64,000 bases of DNA. Origin: Lutjanus erythropterus (taxonomy: Eukaryota > Chordata > Actinopteri > Lutjaniformes > Lutjanidae). The position numbers and the translations under genes are program-made. Positions 1-10,612 of this stretch are shown one piece after another (within the stretch, counting starts at the first letter, position 1; each line of letters starts with the position of its first letter). The DNA lies in NCBI GenBank assembly GCA_020091685.1, contig CM034607.1, forward strand, positions 7,065,465 to 7,129,464, in the 5' to 3' direction. The notes beneath the pieces are model-generated. The model worked only from the letters and a program-made list of their open reading frames with translations, did not search any database and was not told the origin of the DNA.

Positions 1-432
1 TTCCAATTGAAGAGTCAAAACTAGCAACCAGGGCTAACTAGCTTCCTCTCAGACAGTGGAAGCTGGCTAGACAATGTTGCAAATATTAGCTGGGATGAAG
101 CGTATGTGCCATGACAGTAAAAAGTGCTGCTTGTGGGTTTGTCATTATGATTGACGTTACCTAGGTAATACTCACCAGCAACAGTCAGTGTCTGGCTGAT
201 CCACTCCCACAAATGAGCTTTTCTGTCTGAGTTTCTGTGTGACATAAAGACGGACACAGGCAGATCAAGCTTCTAATGTGTGATTGGCTGCCTGGGAAAA
301 AAAGCGTTGGAAGTGAAGGGACATTATGGACTATTTTTAGAGTCTGTCCATACATATATTGTACTGATTAAATTACTCAAAGATTCATCCGTCCTAGAGA
401 ACACTGATGTGATATCAAAAATAAGAGATTAC

Positions 433-626
433 CTGAATACAGTTTAAACAAATACATTGATTCAGGTATAAGGGTGTGCACACACTGTGCTCTCTGTGCG
501 TTGAAGTGCTTGTCAGCTGCAGCCGTCATGAAGTGATAAATGTGGGGCCGGCTGGCTTTAATGGGTAGTTGGGCCAGCTGAACCAACTCCTCCTCGCCCG
601 CATCCAAACAAGCGAGCAGGGGCAAA
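433..626 (-). CDS. Possible internal exon of an unrecognised gene
   Basis: The minus strand is open across this stretch and reads like coding DNA: a GC-rich block with many G/C third positions encodes an acidic then basic segment containing GEEELVQLAQLP and ASRPHIYHFMTAAADKHF. It is preceded by a branch-like CTAAT and AG (acceptor at 627-628) and followed by a GTAATC donor-like site (donor GT at 431-432). I do not recognise the protein, and the codon bias fades after about position 480, so the 3' limit is uncertain. It could be an exon of a gene lying mostly left of the window, or a chance open frame in conserved non-coding DNA. Confidence 0.22.
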
Positions 627-914
627 CTCAATTAGTCACATTGATCAAGTGAGCAGCAGAACAATGGGTAATACCCCACTGGATCCACTTCTGCGGTTCG
701 GTCGCCACCCTCACTGACCAGACTGGTTAGATATGATGAATAGATGGCATACGAGAAGCTGGGCGAATGAATTCATTGATCTCAGATAAGTTCATTGTTA
801 AAAGAGGGAAAAAGAAGATATTGTTTCACTGTCCTGTGCAAGGTTTGCTTTTAAATGAATAAAGCAGAGTGTAAGATGACTGTGTGGTATTTGGTCATGG
901 GGAATGTAAACAGG
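627..914. other. Intergenic, nothing recognised
   Basis: AT-rich single-copy-looking DNA between the possible exon and the repeat that follows. No open frame, splice-site pair or repeat end was recognised. Confidence 0.4.
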
Positions 915-1885
915 GTTGGGAGGTTTACTTAAAAAATGTATTCAGATAGAATTACAGATTACCTGTTGAAAAATGTAGTCAACAACCTATTCCAAGTATC
1001 ACAATATTTAAGTAATGTAACTTAAGTACTTTCCATTACTTTTGGATTACCGCTAAAGTTAGAAGTATGTCTGTGTCACCAAAGTTAGTGTTTGGTCTGT
1101 GTGGCTAACATTAACGGTTGGTCTGTGTAGCTAAAGTTAGCATTTAGTCTGTGGAGCTAATGTTAGTGGTATGTCTGTGTAGGTAATGTTAGCAGTTGTT
1201 TTGTGTAGCTAACATTAGCGGTTGGTCTGTGTAGTTAAAGTTAGTGTTTGGTCTGTTTAGATAACATTAATGGTTGGTCTGTGTAGCTAACATTAGCATT
1301 TGGTCTGTGTGGCTAACATTAGCGGTATGTCTGTGTAGCTAATGTCAGTGGTTGGTCTGTGTGGGTAAAGTTGGCATTTGGTCTGCGTAGCTGACTTTAG
1401 CGGTTGGTCTATGTAGCTAAAGTTAGTGTTTGTCTGTGTAACTACAGTTAGCATTTGTTCTGTGCAGCTAACATTAACAGTATGTCTGTGTAGGTAATGT
1501 TAGCAGTTGTTTTGTGAAGTTGACATTAGCAGTTGGTCTCTGTAGTTAAAGCTGGTGTTTGGTCTGTTTAGCTAACATTAACATTTGGTCTATGTAGCTA
1601 AAGTTAGCATTTGGTCTTACCTGTAAATGTTTCTTTAAGAAGAAGACACTGAAATAAGATAATGGCGAAATTTCCACTTAGGTAAAGCTTTTTTTTTTCA
1701 GAGGGATAATGAATTGGCAACTGCCAGATTAGTTGGTTTCAGTTGTAATCTTGCTAATAATCCCCATTTTTACTAAATGTTACTGTCATCTGATTGTCAT
1801 TTTTTTGTAACTGTAATTGAATACAGTTACCTTTTTTGTATCTTAATTACGTAATCCCATTACATGTAATCTGTTAGTCCCTGAG
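915..1885. repeat. Interspersed repeat with inverted GTTAC/GTAAC-rich ends
   Basis: The left end (about 920-1060) carries motifs such as TTACAGATTACC and AAGTAATGTAACTTAAGTAC. The right end (about 1740-1885) carries the complementary style of sequence (GTAACTGTAATTGAATACAG, TACGTAATCCCATTACATG). This looks like a teleost non-autonomous element of the 'gttgggaggtttactt...' kind. The interior is occupied by a minisatellite, listed separately. Exact ends were not resolved. A similar GTAATCAGATTAC-rich stretch lies at about 8,480-8,600 and 8,910-9,000 in the tpbg intron. Confidence 0.45.
1062..1617 (+). repeat. 26-bp minisatellite, ~21 units, with 12-unit higher-order period
   Basis: Tandem degenerate units of about 26 bp, typified by GGTCTGTGTAGCTAA followed by AGTTAGCATTT or CATTAGCGGTT. 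A distinctive variant (ATGTCTGTGTAGGTAATG then TTAGCAGTTGTTTTGTG) occurs at 1,171 and again at 1,482, 311 bp apart. That is twelve units minus one base, and the missing base is visible in a shortened unit near 1,430 (GTTTGTCTG instead of GTTTGGTCTG). The array therefore has higher-order structure. It has no coding capacity of note. Confidence 0.85.
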
Positions 1886-4259
1886 TCTGAATGTAAATGA
1901 TGACATGTGTCCTGGGTTGAGAGGGAGACAGCTGTGTTTGTCATACCGTGCCAGTGGAGGGGGGTAGATGCCACTTTGTCTCTGTCGTCATGCTGCTGAC
2001 TGTTGTGGTCTCTTTTTAACATGTTCAATTCCTCACAGATGTGGTGTTCACTTTTAAGGCATATTCCCTATCATGGCCATTAAACCCATGTAATGGCGCC
2101 AAGATGTTCCCAGAGACAGGAGGCATATAAAATAAAAAAAAGCCTGCTGTGCTCCAGAGGAACGCTGAAAAGAAATACTTGAAATATGTATTTAACCACA
2201 CGCTGCACATACAGCAACATAAAGCTGTTAAAGTTTTTTAAACTGCTTCCTCAAAAGAAACCTCAGTGCTGTAACAAATGACTTGTGGGAATACAAGACA
2301 TGGCAAGTAGAGTTGAAATGAAGACATGATCTTTTAATCAGATATGTGCAACATACAGCCTGGAAGAACGCTGTAATTGGAACAATTTTTCTCTTTTTAA
2401 CAAGCCTCTCTTTTGCACTGGGAGTAATGTAGAACGTCTGGATGTATTTGTAGGGTTCCTCTCTTTTCATTGCATTCCTGCTGAGACAGTCTTGAACAGC
2501 CTATAGCAAACAGACCATATATTTTTCAAGCAGGCAGACTCATAAAAAGACAAAAAGGGAACAGCTCCTAATCCACACTTTAATGAGCGAAAACGGAAGT
2601 AATGACATGCAGGGGGAAATCTTTCTTCTCTCAGCTCCGCCAACTGACACCAATAACCCGTGGTCGGCGTGGTGCCCCGGTTGTGACACGTTGTGTAATA
2701 GCAAATGAAACCTTCCCTTGGGATTTTCTCCCACAGGCAATTATTAAGAATGATGACACTTTAACAATAGCTGGATCAGAGCGCTCAACTTTGTCATCAT
2801 GAGTGAATCCTATTAGGCGGCGGCATAATGGGTGTCTGTGAAGACAGAAAGAGAATGAGTATCACAAGGCATCTTTCTGCACTGGAAAACAAAGCTTATT
2901 TGAGGCGTCTCGCAATCCGAGCCACCCTTTGTGTCAGTGTACGGGCCTCAATTGTTTTCCCCTCAGCGAGTAAATGCCCGGCTTAATGTGGTTCTGCACC
3001 TCGCAGAAATGATACCTCCAGTTTCCTAACATTATGAACACATTCATTTCTGCTGTTTTCATATCGCACAAGATTACATTTGTGCTGAATGAGCATACAG
3101 ACATCGTGACTCTCTCAAGCTTTGTTTTGTCACTACACATGCAGTAAAATGGCTCTGTGTTATAACAAACATGGCTATCAGAGGAGTTTAGAGAACATCT
3201 TGATTGGAGTGAAGATGCTACTTTGGCTTCGAACAATGGGAGGCTGTTTCATTTAACTTCAGGCCTGCTTTCCCCCCATTCAAATACCTTGATAGCTAGC
3301 AATTTGGGCAATAAACACTTTGAGGAATGGCATCTTGCCACCACTCTCCTCTCTGTCTGTGTTAGTCTCACTTTGTAGCATCAAGAGGCCACAGAGGGTC
3401 GCTTTTGTCATGTAGAAGAACAGGGTGACATTTGAGAAAAGAAGGCTATCATGTCTTGTTTGGGATACATGCAGGTTATAATTTGATTCACTTTCAACAT
3501 GCACGTGAAATGAGGCTTGGAATTTGACTGAGAAACACATTTATTGACATACACTTTAGGATTTTAGTGTTATTTAATGGTAAACTATTTTATGACCTTG
3601 TTTTTGTGTCTAAGTGACTAATGGGGGACAAGAATTTTTGAAATCAGTCCAGTATTGAGGGAGAGCATTGCAGCTGGGTAAACTAAACTACAATGTAATC
3701 TCACGAGGCAACTGCGCACAAAGTACTTCCACTAAAAGTTCTCGTTTTGCTACTGACAGGCTCAGATTATTATTCCAAGTGTCTGCTAACATTATGGAAA
3801 TGATCCATACAAAGATAAACCTTTTTAAAGACTAAGATCCTTTTTGTTTAACCAGGAAGAATGGTTTTATTGCTCTCACCAAATAGACTCCCTTTGCAAA
3901 ACTGAAATTTTAACAACTTTGTCTTCATTCAAACTCAACAGAAACAAAATTAAACATCCAGCGTGGTGAATTAAGGGTTTATTTCAACCAAACCAGGGTT
4001 GGTGATTGTTGGAGCTGTGGAAAGCTGAGCTTCAGTAAATCTTAAATGAAGCTCAAGATTAAAGTTTCTCCAAAGGGCGTCTGATTATTTTGACAAGAGC
4101 AATGAAACAAAACAACAAAATGTATCTTACTCTTCAAAAAGTGATTAATTCCATAATGTTGTCAGACACTTAAAATAACAATCTGATTCTGTCAGTGACA
4201 AAGACAAGCACTTTTTTGGCCGTGATGATGTTCACAGTTGTGAATTACCTTGTAGCTTA
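1886..4259. other. Intergenic, mostly non-repetitive; possible conserved non-coding DNA
   Basis: No gene was recognised. Parts (about 2,600-2,850 and 2,930-3,240) have balanced composition, few low-complexity runs and no visible repeat ends, as is typical of conserved regulatory DNA in fish, but conservation cannot be judged from one sequence. A segment at about 3,975-4,020 (TTTATTTCAACCAAAC then TGGTGATTGTTGGA) is shared with about 60,386-60,430 and marks a dispersed repeat. Short open frames here have no recognisable protein features. Confidence 0.3.
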
Positions 4260-4797
4260 AGCCGCGTTTTCATTACGGGAACTTTCCCCAGGGACTAGGA
4301 ATCTTTGGGGAACTCAGTGCGTTCCCACTGCAGGAACCAGGATATATTATTTTACCCCCTAAAAAGTTATTTGTCCCCTCCCTTTTCCAAAAGTACATGA
4401 ACTTTGGGGTAGGGGCTTGCAAATCTGAACATTTCTGATTGGTTAAGTACTTGCAACACTTCATTTTAGCCGCCATTTTTAAAAATCTGCAGCCACAAAC
4501 TAGTTTTTTGTTCATTGTGCTTCAACACATCAACAGAATTACAGAAGAGGACGCACAACAGTTGGACCTACAACAAAGTCCTGGCTTCATTATAATGATA
4601 TAATGACGTGTCCTTGTTATAAAATTGTGTTGTGTAAAAACAGCTGTTACTTTTTCATATGTCAGTGGATTTGTTTGCCTAATCTCTGCTTTGTCTTTAG
4701 ATCTGGGTGGAAACAACAGGCTGAAGGAACCTTTTAGTTCCTTGAAAAGTAGTTCCTAGGACTAAAAGTTATAGATACTTTGTGTGGAAATGCAGCT
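4260..4797. mobile_element. PIF/Harbinger-like MITE with TTA target duplication
   Basis: The element is bounded by TTA on both sides (4,257-4,259 and 4,798-4,800). The terminal inverted repeats align as AGCCGCGTTTTCATTAC on the left and AGCTGCATTTCCACAC on the right (reverse complement). Subterminal sequences are also inverted (GGAACT...GGGACTAGGAA against TTCCTAGGACTAAAAG). It is 538 bp long with no transposase frame. The 3-bp TTA duplication is the Harbinger superfamily hallmark. Confidence 0.7.
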
Positions 4798-4800
4798 TTA

Positions 4801-5644
4801 GTTTCACTTCTGCCAGTTCTCCTTCAATACTGGACCAGTTTCTAAAATACTTGTCCCTATTAGTAACTTCAACACAAAAACGTGTGAAAATAGGGTCCAA
4901 GTTGAAAAATACCAGTTACCCTTTAAGAAAATGCTCTTAGAACACAGCTTCCACTAAAAAGACATTTTTCTTAGCATAACTAATTGTAAACACATAAAAC
5001 ATAGAGAAAAACCAAAAGGACCTTAACTGGTCAGAGCAAACTGCTGAATGAAACAATGTAGCTGGTGTTTCAGAATCATCTGTATCTTATCATTGGAAAA
5101 AATCCCCTAAACAGAAAAAACATGGAGAGCCAGACTTTTCCTTCAAAGAGCCTCCAGAGCGGCTGTTGTCTTTCAGGAGGGAGGGGAGATTGCTTTCAGC
5201 GGCCTCAGCCCAGGACTGGTTCTCATCATTTTGACAATAAAACTCATGGAGTTGAAACAAAGCAATGTTTGAAGAAAAAAAAAGGAAGAAAAAAATGAGG
5301 GGGCTAAGAGATTTCCGCTGGTCTGCACTGAATTGTCCCCCCTCTTCCAATCCTACAGCCAGAGAGGAGCAGAGTGGTGATTTTAGAGGAGCTTTGGAGA
5401 AGCTTTGGAGGCTTAATTCCTCTGCGGCACCCTGGGGGCTGAAGGACGGAGGGACCAAAGGGCTTGAAATGGTTCAAAGATGAATGAGTGATTGTGCTTT
5501 CAATTCCCAGAGGTTTGTTTTTGTAGTGTCAGGATTTTATTACAGCATTTTGTTGCTTTTTCACCAAGCAAAATATAAAGACCAACTGACAGAACAATGA
5601 ATGAATACGTGCCATGTTGAAAGGAGTTCAGTTCAGATCAGTCT
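4801..5644. other. Intergenic, purine-rich patch, no gene recognised
   Basis: A purine-rich stretch (about 5,265-5,480) stays open on both strands because of biased composition; its translations are low-complexity K/E/R or F/S/L. No repeat ends or splice sites support a gene. Confidence 0.35.
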
Positions 5645-5940
5645 GTTGTAGAGCTGTCATGATACCAGAATTTGCAATTTCAACACAGGACTAGTATAAG
5701 AAAATGACACTTGATACCTCTTTCGATATGACTGCAAAAAGAAAAAATGAGTCCTAGGCACACAAAACAGGAACACTGTTAGGTTTTGCAATACAGAAAC
5801 GCAAAGTTCAGGCAGGAAAATAAACACTGAACTGAACTGAGGTCTTTTTATCGCTTTATAGCTTCGGTTTTAAACGTGGTACCGAAAAAGTATCGATACT
5901 TTTGATAACTTATCTGTATTGATTAGGAAACAATACCTAG
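5645..5940. repeat. Dispersed repeat, copy 1 of a two-copy family
   Basis: This stretch shares ordered motifs with 26,690-26,975: TGACTGCAAAAAGAAAAAA / TGCCACTGCAAAAAGAAAAA, a 'cctaggcacacaaaa'-type block, TTCAGGCAGGA, and an 'actgaggt' block followed by a stretch rich in GATAC. The family resembles the 'GATACTGGTATCGATAC' type of teleost repeat. Ends were not determined. Confidence 0.5.
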
Positions 5941-6136
5941 CTGACTTTAGGCACTTGCTGTTGCTTTTGTGTGGACTCAAGGATTAGGCAAGGACAGAAG
6001 AAATGTCAATCAATGAACTCGCTTTACAACATTAATGGTCGTTTGACTCTAGAGAACAAGCAAATCTGAGATACTGTGTATTAAAAGAGCATATTAGTCA
6101 TGTAATGAGGAAAGATGGGCAGTGCATGCTTTAATC

Positions 6137-6908
6137 CAGTGGTTCTCAACCTTTTTGAGTCGTGGCCACCCAGAATGATCAGGTTGGTGTTTGCAACCCT
6201 CACAAAAAAAAAAAATCCATATTTTAGAAAGTCTGGGTGATATTTCCGAAGCTTGGTAGGAGCTTGGGGCTCTGTTGGAAACGCTGGCGCCTTGCATTTC
6301 TCAGTTGATGGTGCCACTGTCTGACTTTTCCGGTGACCCACCTTGAAACACCATATCCTTTTGCCCCAAGTCTTGAGCTGGATGGCTTATCACGCCATAG
6401 TAGTCATTCCATGTGATAACTAGTAAAACTGACTATAGATGACTGGTTAAGCATGATGTGGCACAAAAATGCTGAAATGAAAAAGAACTCGCAAACTTTG
6501 ACTCTCACAAACACACTAAAGAAAATCTATTCTAAGAAAAGTGTATCACAGGTACACATGATGTAATGTAAAAGTCATTACCCAGTCTAAAATATGGCCC
6601 TCATTTCCCATCATGCCGAGTGCTAGATGGAGTAGTTTGTCAAGTTTGCTATTTTATATCACAAAATGACAATGTAAGATTTTGTTTGGTTTGTGTTTTT
6701 CATAATGTGGTGGTTTCTGAAGGTAATTTTATCCTGGTTTGAAGTTTTAACCATTAATAAAGTTGCATTTCTTGAGGCCAGCTATATTTTACATATTTTT
6801 AAGGGGTTGGTTCTCATATTTTATTTTATTCTCCACAGCAATGTGGCGACCACCAGAAATTATTTCACAACACCCTGGGAGTCCCAACCCCCAGGTTGAG
6901 AACCACCA
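6137..6908. mobile_element. hAT-like non-autonomous element
   Basis: It begins CAGTGGTTCTCAACC and ends GGTTGAGAACCACCA, a 15-bp terminal inverted repeat with the CAG..TTCTCAACC signature of hAT/Charlie-type elements. The flanks are ctttaatc (6,129-6,136) and cagtaatc (6,909-6,916), a slightly decayed 8-bp target duplication. It is 772 bp long without a usable transposase frame. It lies about 140 bp beyond the tpbg stop codon, so it may overlap the tpbg 3' UTR or supply its polyadenylation signal (TTTATT on the plus strand near 6,823). Confidence 0.7.
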
Positions 6909-7051
6909 CAGTAATCATCAAGGCAGAAAGATTATTAACTCTATTGTATGTATATATTTACAGACAAATCTGTACAATTTTTACATTTCGCTACTGATAA
7001 ATGCAATAGAAAAGAGTCATTAGAAAACACACCAGGGGGGTGATTGTCCAC

Positions 7052-7901
7052 TCACATGTCCCCGCCCGTGGAGACCTGTGATAACCTGGGGCCGGAGTCG
7101 ATCTCAAAGCGGTAGTGGTAGCCCTCCCACACCTCCCTGCAGGCATCCCGCATGTCGTAGATCCGCTTCTTGATACCCTTGCGGTTGAGATAAAGTACAA
7201 AAAGGAAGATGAGGCCTACGAAGCCCAGGACTATACCCAAGAAGACGTAAGATGTCTGCAAAGCAAGGTCGGCCCCTGCGTTCCTCTGGTGGCACCCCAG
7301 AGTCAAAGTGCCCACAGCAAGCAGGGATGTGTTCCTCATGCTGGCTGGAAAGGCGCACACGAGGCCCTCAGCGTCTCTGATGCGTCCCTGTGATCTGTTG
7401 AGCCACAGAGCGAAAGGTTCGATCCCACACTTGCAAATGAATGGGTTTTCCCCCAACAGGAGAACAGCGCCGGGCAGGGAGTCCAGCTCTCGCAGGCCCT
7501 CCTCGGTCACAGTCTTGAGGGAGTTGAGGGTCAGATCGAGCTCCTCCAGACGCTCCAAACCGGAGAAGGTGGAGTTGTGGATGGCCACCAGGGAATTGTT
7601 GGACAGCTGGAGGCGCTGCAGGCTGCTCAGGTGGGAGAAGATCCGCGAGGGTAAGTAGATGAGGCTGTTGTCAGAGAGGTCCAGGCCCCGCAGGGTCCCC
7701 AGGGAGCTCCAGCGGAGCGAAGTGGCCAAGTCCATCACTGACGAGTGGTTGTAGAGGGCTCGGCTCAGGTTGAGCTCCCGCAGAGACTGGTTCTGCACGG
7801 TGAACGCCTCAGGGTGGATGACCGCCAGCTGGTTGTTGCTCAGGTCAAGAGAGCGAAGGCTGCGGAGTCCAGCGAAGGTGTGAGATTCCACCTCGGAAAT
7901 T
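7052..7901 (-). CDS. tpbg: tpbg coding exon 2 (LRRs, LRRCT, transmembrane, tail)
   Basis: The acceptor is CTCCTCTAATCCAG. The exon encodes residues 85-367 and ends with a TGA in the last codon. The protein ends STGGDM, an acidic-hydrophobic terminus comparable in position to the SDV end of mammalian TPBG, which is reported to bind PDZ proteins. Confidence 0.93.
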
Positions 7902-9760
7902 CTGGATTAGAGGAGATCCAGAAAATGTCACTGTCACTTTCAAATCACATACAACAGAAAAAGAAAAAGGACTGATGTTTCCAGACATGAAGTTAGTTTA
8001 GTTTAGATCAAAACTGAAAAAAATTGAAGGTGGCTGTAATTTCAATACTAAACCGACTTGATAGCCTGCAATGCTCCGGTTTAAAGTGTCATTTACAGGG
8101 CTGGTTTGTAATTAGAGATGTTCCTATGCAACTTTTTCCCTCCTAACACCAATTCCAATACCTGGACTTTACATATCCACCAACACTGAGTACTGTTCTG
8201 ATGTCAGTGGGTTTTTTTTTAACAGCTATATACAACTAACCCTGTATGCCATGGCTCTGGATAAACCCTTTGTAAAACATGAACAAATACATACATGACT
8301 TCACCATCCTGGGGGGAAAAAAGTATATGGTGCTATTTCAGGGTTAATAAATGATCTGGTATCAGATCGCCACATAGCCTTGCATACTTACCAATACTGA
8401 TACCAGCATTTTAAGCATTATCTGAGGTATTTTCTGATACTGGTATCAGAACAATCCTAGTAGTAATGGAGTACAAATAACAAGTATTAAGTAATCAGAT
8501 TACAAAAAAAATAGGCAACTCTAATCAGCCCAGATTACATTTGAAAAATGTGCAATTGGATTATAGTTGCATTGTCAGTAACTACTTACTTACATTTTGA
8601 TTACATCTTTAAAAATATGGCAATTAAAAAAAAAAAAACATTTTTCATGATAACTACTGCTCTATTAACTCATAAAATGCACATCCGATTTACTGGGTTT
8701 CTTTCACAAGTGCTGCACTTTGCGGGGGACCTGGCAGGAGGGAAAAGAATTCAATGCAAAAATGCAATTTGTTTGCATTGAAAATGTTTTGAGATGTTTA
8801 TTAAGAAAAAAAAGAAAAATATTGGGGAAACTATTTTTTCCAATATGAGGTGCAATATTTTCTGTTTGGATTTTAAAGCAATCCAGAAAGCATTTTTATT
8901 AGGTTTCGTTTTGTAATTCAACTGATTACGTTACTAGCTGCACAAATTCTCACGTAATTTGTAGTAATTGACTTAATTTCAAAGTAATCTGACTCAACTC
9001 TGCATTTACAGCTGCAAAGATTAATCGAGTAAATTGATTTTTTGTCAAATATTAAACTAGTCAGCTAGTTTGAAAGTTGATTAATCGGTGAGAGTCATTT
9101 TTTTAAAGTCAAAATTCTCTGATTTCAGCTTCTAAAATCTGAATATTGTCTTCAGTCCACCAAATATCTTTGGATTGTGGACAGAAGACATTTGAGGATT
9201 TCACTTTGGGCTTTGGGAAACACTGAGAAACATTTTTTAAAGATCAAACAGCTAATCAATTAATTGAGAAAATCGACAGATGAATCAGTGACAAAAGAGT
9301 CAGTAATTGCTGCCTTACCCTGCTTATAACCAAAATCCTGAAATCTGCTCAGCTGTTACGTTTCAGGAACAATGAAGACTATCTGATGACTGAAAAAACA
9401 GTATGTTACCTCTGAGACAAACTGTTTTTCAGACTATCTTAAATAAATCATTTGTTATGTTTGTTTTTTATTACATTCATGAGAAAAGGGCGCAGGAGAG
9501 TCTTACCTGTTATTGCTCAGAGACAGGTTGGTCACATTCTCCAGACCTTTGAAAGACTCCGGACCGATCCGGCTGATCTGATTTCCGGTTATGAACAGAT
9601 TCCTGGTGTATCCAGGGATCCCGGTCGGAATACTTCGCAAGTCTCTGGAGACGCACTTCACGGTGTGAGCCGCCTCGGAGCACTCGCAGCGCAGAGGGCA
9701 CGACGCGTAAACGGAGCCGATCAGCGCGCAGAACACAATGCGCTGCGCCAAATCCAGCAT
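7052..9760 (-). CDS. tpbg: Trophoblast glycoprotein (5T4), two coding exons
   Basis: CDS = 9,507-9,760 joined to 7,052-7,901, 1,104 nt, 367 residues. The donor AACAG|GTAAGA and acceptor CCAG|AATTTC rejoin an AGA codon (phase 2). Seen: signal peptide (1-20), LRRNT cysteines (C21, C25, C27, C36), several LRRs through about residue 235, LRRCT cysteines (C241, C243, C267, C288), one transmembrane helix (302-323), and a short tail with YLNRKGIKK, RDACRE and EGYHYRFEID...PRL. This tail and the ECSEAAHTVKC start match mammalian TPBG as I recall it much better than TPBGL. Known role: plasma-membrane glycoprotein that dampens Wnt/beta-catenin signalling (WAIF1) and affects adhesion and migration. NxS/T sites are frequent. 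Whether this is the fish a or b paralogue is unclear. The ATG at 9,760 has A at -3 and directly precedes the signal peptide. Confidence 0.93.
7902..9506 (-). other. tpbg intron (1,605 bp)
   Basis: GT..AG intron in phase 2. It contains dispersed repeats: GATAC/GGTATC-rich sequence (about 8,110-8,460), GTAATC-rich sequence (about 8,470-9,000) and a copy of an ATTAATCGATTGA repeat (about 9,005-9,320). No other coding sequence was seen. Confidence 0.85.
9005..9320. repeat. Dispersed ATTAATCGATTGA repeat, copy 1 of 3
   Basis: This starts near GCTGCAAAGATTAATCGAG and ends near GCTAATCAATTAATTGAG. It shares internal blocks in inverse orientation with 18,865-19,178 and 42,270-42,595 (for example CTTTGGGAAACACTGAG against TTAGTGTTTCCCAATGCC, and GATTGTGGACAGAAGACATT). 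This is a common teleost 'TGCAGCTCT' repeat type. Confidence 0.6.
9507..9760 (-). CDS. tpbg: tpbg coding exon 1 (signal peptide, LRRNT, first LRRs)
   Basis: It encodes residues 1-84 plus two bases of codon 85. It ends in a consensus donor (GTAAGA at 9,501-9,506) inside the second visible leucine-rich repeat (NLSLSNNR). Confidence 0.92.
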
Positions 9761-10200
9761 GTTGGAGAAGAAAAGTGTACAGGTCCGAGAGCGAAAAGAA
9801 ACTCACAGAAAAGAGAGTGGATAGACGAAAACGATCAGCTCCTCCAGGACATCATCATCATGTGTCGTCCCGGCCGGGAATGCGCTTCAACTTTGCATGT
9901 GTGCGGAAAGTGTGGCCGGGAGGCAGGCTCTGATTTCCATGAGAACAAAACTGGGGGTCGTGCTGATCAAGAGGGGGTGTTTGATCCTCAGCCGTGGCAA
10001 AGCGGGGCGTCGCTTCTCCTGCAACAATGAAGTTAAAAGGACCATCGTCTTGTGTGATGATCTGTGGGGAGGGGCTTCTCTCCTGCCTGCGCCCTGTCCG
10101 GATCCTCCAGATCTTCCCCTCAGCCTGAAGGAGACACCAGCGGCAGGAGAGATGGAGGAGGAGGAGGAGGAGGAGGAGGAGAGAGTGGCTGAGTGCTCAG
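9761..10200 (-). promoter_or_regulatory. tpbg 5' UTR / promoter region
   Basis: This sequence immediately upstream of the tpbg ATG is unusually GC- and CpG-rich for the window (for example CGTCCCGGCCGGGAATGCGC near 9,867 and GGCAAAGCGGGGCGTCGC near 9,995). It includes a GGA triplet run at about 10,154-10,181, which is CCT-rich on the transcribed strand. No TATA box was identified. The position and CpG content suggest a CpG-type promoter; the transcription start was not located. Confidence 0.5.
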
Positions 10201-10612
10201 CTCTTTCTCTTCATCAGATTTACTCCTGCAGCTGTGCAGCCAAATATGATCATATGGCACCAATGACGTTGGCTAATATTACATTTCGTGTGCCTGAGCC
10301 CACATATAGATATGGAAGCCAAATTTTGCTCTGATTGTATTTAAATCAGATATATTGGATGGTCGATAGTTTTAACTCCATACTGGCAAAGCATAACTAT
10401 ATGGTCTATATCAGTATCCCAATATATGTCTGTTTTGTTTTTATTTTGTTTTGTTTTTTTACTTACAGAACATAATGCAGATTGTTTTTTGTTTGTTTTG
10501 TTTTGTTTTGAAGTTTTAAAGGCAGTATTCTATATCAGTATCAGTATCAGTATTGGCGTCTGACCCAAAAATTCAGTATTGGCTGGACTCTACCTGCAAT
10601 CATAAATCATTA

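Noticed and set aside
1062..1617. Regularly spaced repeat reminiscent of a CRISPR array
   Set aside because: Units are contiguous and degenerate with no unique spacers; eukaryotic minisatellite context.
5090..5483. Overlapping open frames on both strands
   Set aside because: Purine/pyrimidine-biased DNA gives open frames by composition; translations are low-complexity.
7308..7658. Plus-strand open frame opposite tpbg exon 2
   Set aside because: Shadow of the GC-rich tpbg coding strand.
9452..10030. 192-codon plus-strand open frame
   Set aside because: It is antisense to tpbg exon 1 and its CpG-rich upstream region; no homology-like features, and the minus strand explains the coding signal.
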